From contig NZ_CP075171.1 in the NCBI RefSeq assembly GCF_021379005.1, positions 2,542,001-2,606,000 of the forward strand: a DNA stretch of 64,000 nt, given 5' to 3'. The stretch comes from Leptodesmis sichuanensis A121 (GTDB lineage Bacteria; Cyanobacteriota; Cyanobacteriia; Leptolyngbyales; Leptolyngbyaceae). The position numbers were made by a program, and so were the translations under genes. The stretch's first letter is position 1. Every line of letters starts with the position of its first letter. The notes beneath the pieces were generated by a model that was given only the letters and a program-made list of their open reading frames with translations, had not been told where the DNA came from and did no database searches. Shown here one piece after another: positions 20,218 through 29,284 of this stretch.

Positions 20218-21567
20218 ATGGAATTTTGGGATGACTTGATGGATGATAGCAGTGGCCAACAGACGATTAAAGAACTGGAAAAAGCCAACCGCATTCTTCA
20301 GAAAAAGTTGCAACAAATGGAACGAACATTGTTGCAACTGGAAGGGGCTAATGCTCGCAAAGAATCGATGCTGGAACAGGTGATTGCAGAGCTAAAGGAG
20401 AGTGAAGAACGGTTTCGCTTAGTCGTGGAACAGACGAGACAATTGATTTACGACTATGATGCGGCATCGGAGCAAATTCGCTGGGAAGGAGCAATTCAGG
20501 AGATTACAGGTTTCTCGCCACTGGAGTTCAAAAAAATCAATGTCTCAACCTGGCTCGATCAGATACACCCTAACGATCGCACTATCGCTGCCCAAGTTTT
20601 TGAGCAGGCCCGGCACCAGGGAGAGCATTACCATGTGGAATATCGCTTTCGACGAGCTGATGATAGCTATATCCCATTGGAAGATTACGGTGTTTGCCTT
20701 TCCCAGGGAAATTCTTATCGCCTGGTGGGTGCCATTAATGATATCAGTGAATTGAAGCAGGCCCAGGCCCAATTGGTACAACAGGAGAAGATGTCCTCAT
20801 TGGGACAACTTGTGGCAGGAATTGCTCATGAAATTAACAATCCTGTCAGTTTTATCTACGGCAATCTCAACCCAGCTAGAAATTATATCCAAGATTTGCT
20901 GAGACTGATTCATCTCTATGAAGAGCATCATCCTAATCCAGATCCTGCCATTCAAGCAGAAATGGTCGCGATCGATCTCGATTTCCTCAAAACTGATTTA
21001 CCCCGGTTACTGGCATCAATGGAAATGGGTGCAACCCGAATCAAGGATATTGTGCTGTCTTTACGCACCTTTTCGCGTCTGGATGAAGCAGATTTTAAAT
21101 CAGTAAATATTCACGAAGGTCTCGATAGCACGTTAGTGATTCTTGATCACCGTTTGAAAGCGCAACCTGACCGTGATGCCATTCAAGTAATCAAAAGCTA
21201 TGGTAACTTACCTAAAATCGCGTGTTATCCAGGACAACTCAATCAAGTCTTCATGAATATTCTGGTAAATGCGATCGATGCTCTGGAAGAACTCAACCCG
21301 CCTCAGCCTATAATTCATATTCGCACTGTGCAAGTGTGCGATCGCCAAATTGCAGTTCATATTGCTGATAATGGTCCTGGCATTCCAGACACCATTCAGA
21401 AATCATTGTTTGATCCATTTTTCACTACTAAAACTGTTGGCAAAGGAACGGGATTGGGATTAGCGATCGCTCGTCAAATTGTTGAAGAGAAACATGGTGG
21501 GACGATCTCAGTCACGTCTAAAGTGGGTGAGGGAACAGAGTTCAGGTTGACATTGCCACTTCTCTGA
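20218..21567 (+). CDS. PAS domain histidine kinase, partner of the FIST protein
   Basis: A 449-residue cytosolic kinase: an N-terminal coiled coil (about 10-65), a PAS domain with PAC motif (about 65-180, EERFRLVVEQTRQLIYDYD to LVGAINDISELKQAQ), HisKA with LVAGIAHEINNPVSF (His near 204), and HATPase with NQVFMNILVNAIDALEE, IADNGPGI and GTGLGLAIARQIVEE. The transmitter is of the same class as that of the giant kinase at 12655, not of the Cph1 class. There is no transmembrane segment; input probably comes from the upstream FIST protein through the PAS domain or coiled coil. No response regulator lies next to it. The ATG at 20218 was chosen over an out-of-frame ATG four bases upstream. Confidence 0.9.
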   Translation: MEFWDDLMDDSSGQQTIKELEKANRILQKKLQQMERTLLQLEGANARKESMLEQVIAELKESEERFRLVVEQTRQLIYDYDAASEQIRWEGAIQEITGFSPLEFKKINVSTWLDQIHPNDRTIAAQVFEQARHQGEHYHVEYRFRRADDSYIPLEDYGVCLSQGNSYRLVGAINDISELKQAQAQLVQQEKMSSLGQLVAGIAHEINNPVSFIYGNLNPARNYIQDLLRLIHLYEEHHPNPDPAIQAEMVAIDLDFLKTDLPRLLASMEMGATRIKDIVLSLRTFSRLDEADFKSVNIHEGLDSTLVILDHRLKAQPDRDAIQVIKSYGNLPKIACYPGQLNQVFMNILVNAIDALEELNPPQPIIHIRTVQVCDRQIAVHIADNGPGIPDTIQKSLFDPFFTTKTVGKGTGLGLAIARQIVEEKHGGTISVTSKVGEGTEFRLTLPLL

Positions 21568-21584
21568 TGAGGAACTTCACCCCA

Positions 21585-21775
21585 GAACAATGCTGCAAAG
21601 CAGCGAGTGGAGTAGGCGAGCGACGAATCACCAATAAGTCTGTGGTACAGGTGTTGCTGGGCAAAAGTTCCCAGGACACGGCGAGAATGCCACCTGTCGG
21701 GAGGGATAAGCCACCGCTACCTCGCGTTAGCAGGTGGGGGAGCATTCATAACCGAACTAAGCTAGGCGGTTATTA
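21585..21775 (+). repeat. Structured IS605/TnpB-type right-end relic (probable)
   Basis: Between the kinase and the protease gene lies a stretch that folds into a long hairpin: GAATGCCACCTG (about 21684-21695) pairs with CAGGTGG and GCATTC (about 21730-21746), the two separated by a short bulge. The wording of the sequence (ACACGGCGAGAATGCCACC, then GCAGGTGGGGGAGCATTC) resembles the transcribed right ends that follow tnpB genes in cyanobacteria, where a guide RNA is encoded. No tnpB or tnpA frame is present. I take it as a leftover of a lost IS605-type element; this is recognition from memory, not proof. Confidence 0.4.
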
Positions 21776-21895
21776 CTATAACTGCAGAATAAGAGGATTG
21801 TTCACATTTCGTTACATTAAGGATATGGAATTGTCCTGAGCCAGCTTTATTGATGCAAGAAGTTGTTGGCCCAATTCCTTTAGTGAGGTAACGAA

Positions 21896-23029
21896 ATGAA
21901 CAATAACATTCGTATCGGAAGCCTGTTTGGGATTCCCTTCTATATCAATCCCTCCTGGTTCCTGGTGTTAGGACTGGTGACATTCAGCTATGGCAGTGGT
22001 TTAACCGCCCAATTTCCACTCCTACCGGGTGGTCTGGCCTGGATGTTGGGTTTAATAACAGCGCTGCTACTGTTTGCGTCGGTACTGGCCCATGAATTGG
22101 GACACAGTTTGGTGGCACTCAGACAAGGGGTGGGCGTGAAGTCGATCACGCTGTTTCTGTTTGGTGGATTGGCCAGCCTGGAAAAAGAATCTAAAACTCC
22201 AGCAGAAGCGTTTTGGGTGGCGATCGCTGGGCCGCTCGTTAGTCTATTGCTGTTTGGCACTATTACAGCCCTGACCACTGTGACTCATGTAGCAGGCCCA
22301 CTGGCCGCAATTCTGGGTACGGTGGCTTACATCAACTTGGTGCTGGCGTTGTTTAACCTGATTCCCGGTTTGCCGTTGGATGGGGGCAATATTCTGAAAG
22401 CGATCGTCTGGAAAGTGACGGGCAATCCGTATAAAGGCATTCAATTTGCCAGTCGCGTGGGGCAATTGTTTGGTTGGGTTGCGGTGATCTCTGGTTTACT
22501 ACCGCTGATTCTGGCAGGCAGTTTCGCGAATATCTGGAACCTGCTGATTGGTGGCTTTTTGCTGCAAAATGCTGGACGCTCGGCTCAATATGCTAGATTG
22601 CAGGATTCCTTAATCGGCCTGACTGCGGCGGATGCTGTAGACCCCAACGGCCCGATCGTGTCTGAGCAGCTTTCCCTGCGCGAGTTTGCCGATCAACGGA
22701 TTCTCGATCGCTCTCACTGGCGTAAGTTTCTGGTGACGAATGCGATGGGACAGTTAATCGGAACGATCGCCGTCGAGGATCTCGCGACCATTCCCAGTAC
22801 TTTGTGGCTAGAACGGACTGTCAGTGAATTGGTGCAACCGATTGAACCATCAACCATGGTGGACCGCGATCGGCCTTTAGGAGATGTAATCAACCTTCTG
22901 GAAGAACGTCAACTCACTGCAGTCCCCGTTGTGCAAACGAATGGCGTGTTAGTTGGATTGTTGGAAAAAACCGCAATTATCAAGTTGCTTGATTGGCAGC
23001 AGCGGGATCGCGTCGGTGCGTTATGCTAG
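21896..23029 (+). CDS. M50 family site-2 type metalloprotease with CBS domains
   Basis: A 377-residue integral membrane protease. The zinc motif HELGH is at about residues 66-70 in the second hydrophobic segment, and the second metal motif NLIPGLPLDGG at about 155-165. About six hydrophobic stretches cover residues 10-225. The C-terminal part (about 235-370) is a pair of CBS domains that may bind adenine nucleotides and gate the protease. This arrangement is that of the Rip3/SpoIVFB-like subgroup, which cleaves membrane-bound regulators within the lipid bilayer; the substrate cannot be told from the sequence. The gene stands alone, with its ATG 21896 preceded by GTGAGGTAACGAA, and is followed by a MITE-like element. 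Confidence 0.92.
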   Translation: MNNNIRIGSLFGIPFYINPSWFLVLGLVTFSYGSGLTAQFPLLPGGLAWMLGLITALLLFASVLAHELGHSLVALRQGVGVKSITLFLFGGLASLEKESKTPAEAFWVAIAGPLVSLLLFGTITALTTVTHVAGPLAAILGTVAYINLVLALFNLIPGLPLDGGNILKAIVWKVTGNPYKGIQFASRVGQLFGWVAVISGLLPLILAGSFANIWNLLIGGFLLQNAGRSAQYARLQDSLIGLTAADAVDPNGPIVSEQLSLREFADQRILDRSHWRKFLVTNAMGQLIGTIAVEDLATIPSTLWLERTVSELVQPIEPSTMVDRDRPLGDVINLLEERQLTAVPVVQTNGVLVGLLEKTAIIKLLDWQQRDRVGALC

Positions 23030-23086
23030 CACCAACAGCACCCTGCAGGAACTGAATGCTTAATTTTTAACTGTTCACTCTTCCCC

Positions 23087-23288
23087 CTGATTGACCGACA
23101 AAAGTTCCGCAAGGCTCATGTCTCTGTTGTCCACCCGCCCTAAAATAAATTTTGGGCTAACAGCGCAAGTCCATGCAAATGGACTGAAACTCTTGTCCAG
23201 TCATCTTTAGATGACTTTGGCTACATCATTAGGAAATCAATTTCCTGATGATGTAGCGGGTGTTCAGGAGATTTGTCAGTCAACCAGT
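23087..23288 (-). mobile_element. MITE-like element, copy B (inverted)
   Basis: Reverse-complement relative of the element at 18554. The end near 23288 is a perfect CTGGTTGACTGACAAA; the other end has two substitutions (CTGATTGACCGACAAA). Flanks are TCTTCCCC (23079-23086) and TCTTTCCC (23289-23296), an 8-bp duplication with one mismatch. Read in the same sense as copy A, its first internal hairpin is longer: an arm beginning GCTACATCAT and its inverse ATGATGTAGC extend the GGAAAT/ATTTCC stem. The element ends only 12 bases before the start codon of the methyltransferase gene. Confidence 0.85.
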
Positions 23289-23300
23289 TCTTTCCCTCCT

Positions 23301-23927
23301 ATGGCAACCATTCTCAGAGATTTAAGCTATCGCTATCAGTGGCTGTACGACAGCATTTCCTGGCTGGCTGCTCTCAGTGTTGGGGGAGAGGACCGTTTCC
23401 GGCGACTGGCCTTAGAAGGGCTGGAAATTCAACCAGAAACACAGGTGCTGGATCTGTGCTGTGGCAGTGGACAGGCAACTCAGATTCTGGTGCAGCGATC
23501 GCACCACGTCACAGGACTGGATGCCTCCCCCTTTTCAATTCAACGGGCACAGCGAAATGTTCCACAAGCGCAGTATGTGGAAGCATTTGCAGAATCGATG
23601 CCATTCCCAGACCAGCACTTCGATCTGGTTCATACCAGTGCCGCCTTACACGAGATGCAACCGGAGCAACTACAACAGATTCTGCGAGAGGTTTATCGGG
23701 TTTTAAAACCAGGAGGAATATTTTGTCTGGTAGACTTTCATGCTCCCAGTAATCCCCTGTTTTTACCCGGAGTGTACCTATTTCTTTACCTGTTTGAAAC
23801 GGAAACCGCCTGGAAGTTGTTAGAGACAGATTTAGGTGAGGGGTTAAAGGCGATCGGCTTCCAAATCAACCGTTCTCAACTCTACGCTGGAGGCAGTCTA
23901 CAAGTCATTCAAGCCCAAAAACCTTAG
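23301..23927 (+). CDS. Class I SAM-dependent methyltransferase
   Basis: A 208-residue soluble methyltransferase. Motif I is VLDLCCGSGQATQ (about residue 48), the acidic residue after strand 2 is in VTGLDASPFSI, motif II region is FDLVHTSAALHEM and motif III follows in VYRVLKPGGIFCLVDFH. It is closest in style to the UbiE/COQ5 group, but the substrate cannot be told. I chose ATG 23301: the frame is open further up to 23211, yet those 30 residues would be coded by the MITE-like element and are not conserved family sequence. No ribosome site is visible just before the ATG, so the insertion may have replaced the native leader. Confidence 0.85.
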   Translation: MATILRDLSYRYQWLYDSISWLAALSVGGEDRFRRLALEGLEIQPETQVLDLCCGSGQATQILVQRSHHVTGLDASPFSIQRAQRNVPQAQYVEAFAESMPFPDQHFDLVHTSAALHEMQPEQLQQILREVYRVLKPGGIFCLVDFHAPSNPLFLPGVYLFLYLFETETAWKLLETDLGEGLKAIGFQINRSQLYAGGSLQVIQAQKP

Positions 23928-24242
23928 ACGAGTTTGCTTGTGGTTGATCAAGATGTTTCACCGAAGTATTTCTGGAAAGCAAGGGAATTGATTGAACAAA
24001 ATTAGCCTGCACTCCCCCATCCTGGCGTAGCAGGTGGGGGTTAAAACTAGGCACAGGAAGCCCTGGCAGAATCGCTGGTGGAACCTATTTTGGTAGTGCT
24101 AGAAAATACTGTGTAATTCCATTTTTCGTTGAAAGGCTGAAATTAAAATTAAGCCTCATTCAAACTCATGCAAGCTAGGCTGGAAGTGAGAACAAAAGCC
24201 TATTTTTCATCTACTGATAAATCTATCTGTGACAAGCTTGCT
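23928..24242. other. Intergenic region with a hairpin relic
   Basis: Holds a hairpin CCCCCATCCTG / CAGGTGGGGG at about 24011-24037 whose right arm (GTAGCAGGTGGGGG, then AACTAGGC) resembles the end of the relic at 21585-21775, so it may be another piece of an IS605-type right end. The rest should contain the promoter of the following regulator gene; no clear motif is seen. Confidence 0.4.
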
Positions 24243-26669
24243 ATGAGAATCCTGTTGATTGAGGACGATGACCTGATCGTTGAGTCTCTAACCAAAGCTC
24301 TAACGGAGCAGCATTATGTTGTAGATGTCGCCACGGATGGTGAAACGGGTTGGGAACTTGCTGAAGCTTTTGGGTATGACTTGATTTTGCTGGATGTCGT
24401 GCTACCCAGGTTAGATGGGTTCAGCCTCTGTCAACGCTTGCGATCGCAGGGTAATCAAACCCCGATTCTGCTGCTCACGGCTCAAGATACCAGCACCAGC
24501 AAAGTCACAGGACTGGATGCTGGGGCAGATGATTACCTGGCTAAACCGTTTGATATGTCGGAATTGTTAGCCCGAATGCGGGCCTTGCTGCGACGGGGTG
24601 GAGTCAGTTTGCCGCCGTTGCTGGAATGGCGCAATTTGCAACTGGATCCCAGTACTTGTGAAGTGACTTGTAATGGGCAACCTCTGCACTTGACCCCGAA
24701 AGAATATGAACTTTTGGAGTTATTTTTGCGGAACAATCATCGGATTTTTAGCTGCAGTGCGTTGATTGATCAACTATGGTCGTTTGGGGAACCACCGACG
24801 GAAGAAACCGTACGATCGCACGTCAAAGGATTGCGCCAAAAACTTAAGGCCGCCGGAATTATCGATGATCCACTGGAGACGGTTTATGGGATTGGCTATC
24901 GTCTCAAGCCTGCAGCATTGCCGCGCAAAGAGATGGCAGACGATAAAACTGGCGGATTAGAATCCACTGAAGCAGGCTCATCGAAATTGAAGTTTGCTCA
25001 AAAGGCAACTCCAGCATCGGCCAGGACTACTGCTATCCCTCCATCGACTGCATCATCCAGCACTCAGGTCTGGCAACAGGCGAAAGAGAACCTGAATCGT
25101 CGGGTGGCGGTCGTAGAACGAGCAACGACTTTACTCCTACAGGATCAATTAAGCGACGAATTGCGGCAACAGGCTGAGCATGAGGTGCATAAACTGGCCG
25201 GATCCCTGGGGATGTTTGGTTCAGATGCAGGATCCCGGATTGCAAGGGCGATCGAGCCATTATTAGAGTGCGAGACACTGGGGCAGGAGCAACTTGCCCA
25301 GTTGTCCCAATTGGTCAACCAGTTGCGCTGGGAGTTACAGCACATTACCGATGGCATGATTGCCGACCTATTGCCGACTGCGATTCCTAAAGCTACTGAT
25401 GAACGACCTCTACTGTTGGTTATTGCCGACCAGACTCAAGCTGCCGCCTTTTCTGATGCCGCAAAGCGTTGGGGGATGCGATCGCAGCAGGTGAGTACGT
25501 TAGTCGAGGCCAGGAAACGAATTGATCAGTCGCATCCCGATATCGTTCTGCTGGATCTTCCAGGCCATTCCCAGTCATCCAGTCCCGCCTTTTCTGTATC
25601 AAAAGCACTGGCTTTTCTGGCCGAACTGAGCCATTATTGTCCACCCATTCCGACCGTCGTGTTGACTGAGCAAGAACACCTGATGGATCGGGTGCGAATT
25701 ACCCGGTTGGGTGCCCGACGGGTGTTGTCCAAGCCTGTCATAGCAGCGCAGGTTCTGGAGACGATCGCTCAGGTGCTGGAGCATACTCGCACTGCAGAAA
25801 CACGAGTCCTGGTGGTAGACGATGATTCGGAAGTGTTGACGGTTTTGCAAACCTTGCTGGAACCCTGGGGCCTCCGTGTGTCTACATTGGATGATCCGCT
25901 GCGATTTCTGGAAGCCCTGGCCACAACCTCGCCGGATCTGGTGATTCTGGATGTGGAAATGCCGCATATTAATGGCATTGAGCTTTGCCAGGTGGTGCGC
26001 AATGATCCGCAATGGAGTGACTTGCCGATTCTGTTTCTGACGATGCATACGGATGCAGAAACGATGCATCGGGTCTTTGCTGCCGGAGCCGATGATTTTA
26101 TTGCCAAACCGATCGTTGGTCCAGAACTGGTAACGCGAATTTTGAACCGACTGGAGCGATCGCGCTGGCAACACAGTTGGTTAGATCGAGATGCCCTCAC
26201 AGGAGTAGCCAATCGTCGCAAAGCCACTCAGGAATTAACCCAGCGTCTGCACCATCGGCAAGACAAGCAACCGTTTTGTGTAGCGGTTTTGCAGGTAGAC
26301 CAGATGCAAACGATTAATCAGCAGTATGGTTACGATACGGGCGATCGCGTGTTGTCTCGCTTGGGGCAACTCCTGCGGCAAACTTTCCATAGTGAAGATG
26401 TGGTAGGTCGTTGGGGGGGAACTGAATTTGTGATTGGCATGGCTGGTATGAGCAAACATGATGGGATGCGGCGGCTCTCCGAAGTGGTGCAGAACTTGCA
26501 AACTCAGTTTCTCATGGCAGTCGAGGGCGAAGCATTCTGGGTGCAGTGTACAGGGGGTGTGGTGCAGTGTCCGACCGATGGCACGGATTTGCCAACTCTC
26601 TACCGAGCAGCCAGTCAAGTATTAAGGCAAACTCAAGCGACCGGAGGCGATCGCATTCAGTGCAGTTAG
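24243..26669 (+). CDS. Multi-domain response regulator: REC - OmpR-type DNA-binding - Hpt - REC - REC - GGDEF
   Basis: An 808-residue protein. Domains in order: receiver (1-120, MRILLIEDDD, acceptor Asp in LILLDVVLPRLDG); winged-helix OmpR/PhoB DNA-binding domain (about 126-222, LTPKEYELLELFL, ETVRSHVKGLRQKL); Hpt with HKLAGSLGMFG (His near 315); a degenerate receiver-like part (about 386-510); a good receiver (about 520-636, VLVVDDDSEV, VILDVEMPHING, FIAKP); and a GGDEF domain (about 650-800). The GGDEF active-site sequence reads GGTEF (near 725), so cyclase activity is doubtful. It could bind DNA and relay phosphate in one chain. I chose ATG 24243, just before the first beta strand; an upstream start at 24168 adds 25 unconserved residues. 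The next kinase gene starts 3 bases after its stop, so they form an operon. Confidence 0.88.
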   Translation: MRILLIEDDDLIVESLTKALTEQHYVVDVATDGETGWELAEAFGYDLILLDVVLPRLDGFSLCQRLRSQGNQTPILLLTAQDTSTSKVTGLDAGADDYLAKPFDMSELLARMRALLRRGGVSLPPLLEWRNLQLDPSTCEVTCNGQPLHLTPKEYELLELFLRNNHRIFSCSALIDQLWSFGEPPTEETVRSHVKGLRQKLKAAGIIDDPLETVYGIGYRLKPAALPRKEMADDKTGGLESTEAGSSKLKFAQKATPASARTTAIPPSTASSSTQVWQQAKENLNRRVAVVERATTLLLQDQLSDELRQQAEHEVHKLAGSLGMFGSDAGSRIARAIEPLLECETLGQEQLAQLSQLVNQLRWELQHITDGMIADLLPTAIPKATDERPLLLVIADQTQAAAFSDAAKRWGMRSQQVSTLVEARKRIDQSHPDIVLLDLPGHSQSSSPAFSVSKALAFLAELSHYCPPIPTVVLTEQEHLMDRVRITRLGARRVLSKPVIAAQVLETIAQVLEHTRTAETRVLVVDDDSEVLTVLQTLLEPWGLRVSTLDDPLRFLEALATTSPDLVILDVEMPHINGIELCQVVRNDPQWSDLPILFLTMHTDAETMHRVFAAGADDFIAKPIVGPELVTRILNRLERSRWQHSWLDRDALTGVANRRKATQELTQRLHHRQDKQPFCVAVLQVDQMQTINQQYGYDTGDRVLSRLGQLLRQTFHSEDVVGRWGGTEFVIGMAGMSKHDGMRRLSEVVQNLQTQFLMAVEGEAFWVQCTGGVVQCPTDGTDLPTLYRAASQVLRQTQATGGDRIQCS

Positions 26670-26672
26670 TCC

Positions 26673-27866
26673 ATGAGGGTACAGTTGATGTCCATGCAAA
26701 TCCCCCGACCTGAGAATGAATCTGCCCGACTGGATGCTTTGCGTCAGTATCAGATTTTAGATACGGAACCAGATGCCGCATTTGATGATTTGACGGCATT
26801 AGCGGCTCAGATCTGTGGCACCCCGATCGCCCTCATCAGTCTGATTGATGAACATCGCCAGTGGTTCAAGTCAAAAGTTGGGTTGACAATTAATGAAACG
26901 CTGCGAGATCAAGCCTTTTGTGCTTTTGCTGTGTTACGTCCTGAGGAAATGCTGATTGTTGCAGATGCGCTGGCAGACGATCGGTTTGCCCACAATCCGC
27001 TGGTCACGGGAGAACCCTACATCCGCTTCTATGCAGGCGCACCCCTGACAACCTCGACTGGCTATAGTTTGGGGACGCTATGTGTGATCGATCGGGTGCC
27101 CCGACAACTGAGCCATGAGCAACTCCAGGCTCTAGCCACCTTAAGTCGCCAGGTCGTTTCCCAATTGGAACTCCGGCAAAGTCTGGCGCGGGTGAGCCAA
27201 ATCACTGAGGAGTACAGACAGGCCAAATTGCAGTTACAGGGCACCACGGCTCTGCAACAGGCCATTTTGGATAGTGCCAACTACACGATTATTTCTACAA
27301 CCGTGGATGGCACCATTCTTACATTCAATCGGGCGGCAGAGCAGTGGTTGGGTTACTCAGCCGCAGAAGTAGTTGGCAAAACTACTCCGGTGCTGATTCA
27401 TGATCAGGCCGAAATTGTGGCGCGATCGCAAGCTCTCTCCCAAGAACTGGGAGAACCGATCGCACCGGGATTTGCAACCTTTGTGGCAAAAGCACGGCGG
27501 GGACTGCTAGATGAACAGGAATGGACCTACATTCGCAAGGATGGTTCCCGCTTCCCCGTCCTGCTTTCCATTACCGCTTTGTGGGATCAGCAGGGAAGGC
27601 TGACGGGTTTTTTGGGAATTGGCAGCGATATTACTGAACGCCAGCAAACGGAAGCCGCCTTGCGAGAAAGTGAAGAACGGTTCCATCAAGCATTTGAAAA
27701 TGCGGCGATCGGCATGGCCCTGGTCTCGCTGGAAGGACACTGGCTCCAGGTTAACCGCTCTCTCTGCGACATGCTGGGCTACTCGGAACAGGACTTGCTG
27801 AATACAACCTTTCAGGCCGTCACCCATCCCGATGATCTGGCAGCAATTCTAAATTCAAAAAGCTAA
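26673..27866 (+). pseudogene. GAF/PAS hybrid sensor kinase, N-terminal part, split by an insertion sequence
   Basis: Begins 3 bases after the preceding regulator gene (other possible starts at 26688 and 26694). It has a GAF domain (about 10-165, ARLDALRQYQILDTEPDAAF, AAQICGTPIALISLIDE), a coiled linker, a PAS domain (about 195-325, LDSANYTIISTTVDGTILTF to GIGSDITERQQTE) and the start of a second PAS. Native coding ends at 27840; the last residues come from the IS. Deleting 27841-29284 and one 9-bp target copy rejoins the frame exactly at 29294, with HPDD followed by LETDLDYMQQLL, which is normal PAS sequence. The restored protein would have about 1307 residues. Confidence 0.9.
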
Positions 27867-29284
27867 GAGGAATCAGCAGTTTGAGCAGGCGGGGAATCAG
27901 AGAGCATGAAATTGAGGAGATGCTGCCAACTTTCAAACCAGAGGTATTTGGTGAGCGCCAAAATATCTTGGAAAAAGCCCCTGCGCGTCCCTCGCTTGTG
28001 GCGAATCTGCTGATAGGAGAGGTCAACGAGATGCAAGACGGTATGAAAGAGGAATGCCAAGAGATTGAGGGTGACAAGAGATTGAGGGTGAGCAGAGTAG
28101 CAGCTAGATGGTGTTGACCATGGCCAAAGTTATGTTCGAGATGATAGCCCTTGGTCTTGAGGACGTTATGATTTTCGTTCTCAGTCTTCCACCGACTTCT
28201 GCCAGCGCTGACCACGTGGGGCACCGTTGCGGGAGTCAGGTCGTGGTCAGTCACCCAGGCATTGGTGTAGAGGACTTTGCCGTCTGATTCGCGCACCACT
28301 GTGAGTTCACACCAGTTGACTTGCAAAGCAGGTTGGGTGTCGCGCAGCGGAATTTGATTGACATAGCGGTAGCGATAAATTTCTTTCGTGCGTTTGTTCC
28401 ACTGCGCTTGTTCTAAGGTTTTGACTTCGCCGTTGGCATCCAAATAGCCCAGCCAGTCGTAGAGGGCAGGGTGCGACTGTGGCAGACACGTAAAAATAAA
28501 GCTGAGTTGATGCTGTAAGCAGTGTTCGCACAGGGGTTGATGGCTATAGAGGTCATCTCCAAGCAGGGTTATCCCTTGAGTTCCAAACCGAGCCGCATGA
28601 GTGCTGATCCACCGTTTGGCGGCTGCCACTTCACAGTCTTGCTTCTCATGCCCATCTTGCGGGGTGACAAACTCTGGGACTAACGCAATCACCTGCGGTT
28701 GATCAGGCGCGACAATCGCTGGCAAAATCGCCTGATGAACGTAAGTGACCTTGCCATTCTTGTGGGTTCGACTCGAACAGTACTGACAGTGAATCTTCTG
28801 CGACTTGAAGTACTCCGTGCCATCCAATGCCACCAACAAATCTCCATTCCATTGCTGATAGGATTTGAAATATCCCCCTCGCATCAAAGCGGCATAAACC
28901 TGGAAAAACACGGCAAACAATCCCACCGCTGCCACTTCATCCAACAAATTGCGGATTTGCGCTGAACTCGGAATCTGGGCAATCCCAAACAAACTTTGGG
29001 CGTTGTCTTTGCCCCGCTGACTTTGCATCTGCCGCTGATGCTCTAGAAACGATTCACATTGCATGAAGAACACCGAAAACGCCCCCAAAATCCCATCGCT
29101 CAGCTTGTAGCGCGTTCCATTGCTCGGCTGTCGCGGGTCAGCAATCTGTTCCACGACTTGACGTAGATAGCTCAGCAACACAGCAAAACTCAGGGGCAGA
29201 CTCTCCATGTTTCGGCTCTCGCGTAGGAATCTCTATCCTCTCTTCAGTTGTTCTTCCTGTCAAAATCTGAATTTGGAATTGCTG
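27841..29284 (-). mobile_element. IS4-like (DDE_Tnp_1 type) insertion sequence, 1444 bp, with 9-bp target duplication
   Basis: The ends are inverted repeats: CAGCAATTCTAAATTCA at 27841 and its inverse with one difference ending at 29284. The sequence ATGATCTGG is present outside both ends (27832-27840 and 29285-29293). The element carries one transposase gene on the minus strand, opposite to the disrupted kinase. The exact family within the IS4-like group (IS4 or ISNCY-type) I cannot settle. Its transposase is frameshifted, so this copy is probably stuck unless helped in trans. Confidence 0.9.
27863..29208 (-). pseudogene. IS4-like transposase, frameshifted by a 17-bp tandem duplication
   Basis: The protein starts MESLPLSFAVLLSYLRQVVE and shows a DDE set: Asp in LVALDGTEYF, Asp in ITLLGDDLYSHQ and Glu in RWKTENENHNVLKTKGYH. 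After TLLTLNLL the main frame turns into unrelated sequence and runs out of the IS into the target gene (to 27820). The cause is visible: CAAGAGATTGAGGGTGA is repeated at 28058-28074 and 28075-28091. Removing one copy continues the protein as AFLFHTVLHLVDLSYQQIRH and so on to a stop at 27863-27865, a 442-residue enzyme. The lost part lies downstream of the catalytic Glu, but the foreign tail of about 90 residues probably inactivates it. Confidence 0.88.

Noticed and set aside
21567-21839. A 90-residue frame after the PAS kinase
   Set aside because: It runs through the hairpin-rich relic, has no ribosome site and no family resemblance.
23211-23300. N-terminal extension of the methyltransferase
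   Set aside because: These codons lie almost wholly in the MITE-like element and the 8-bp flank; the conserved protein starts at ATG 23301.
24168-24242. Longer start for the multi-domain regulator
   Set aside because: The first receiver strand begins right at ATG 24243; the 25 residues before it are unconserved.
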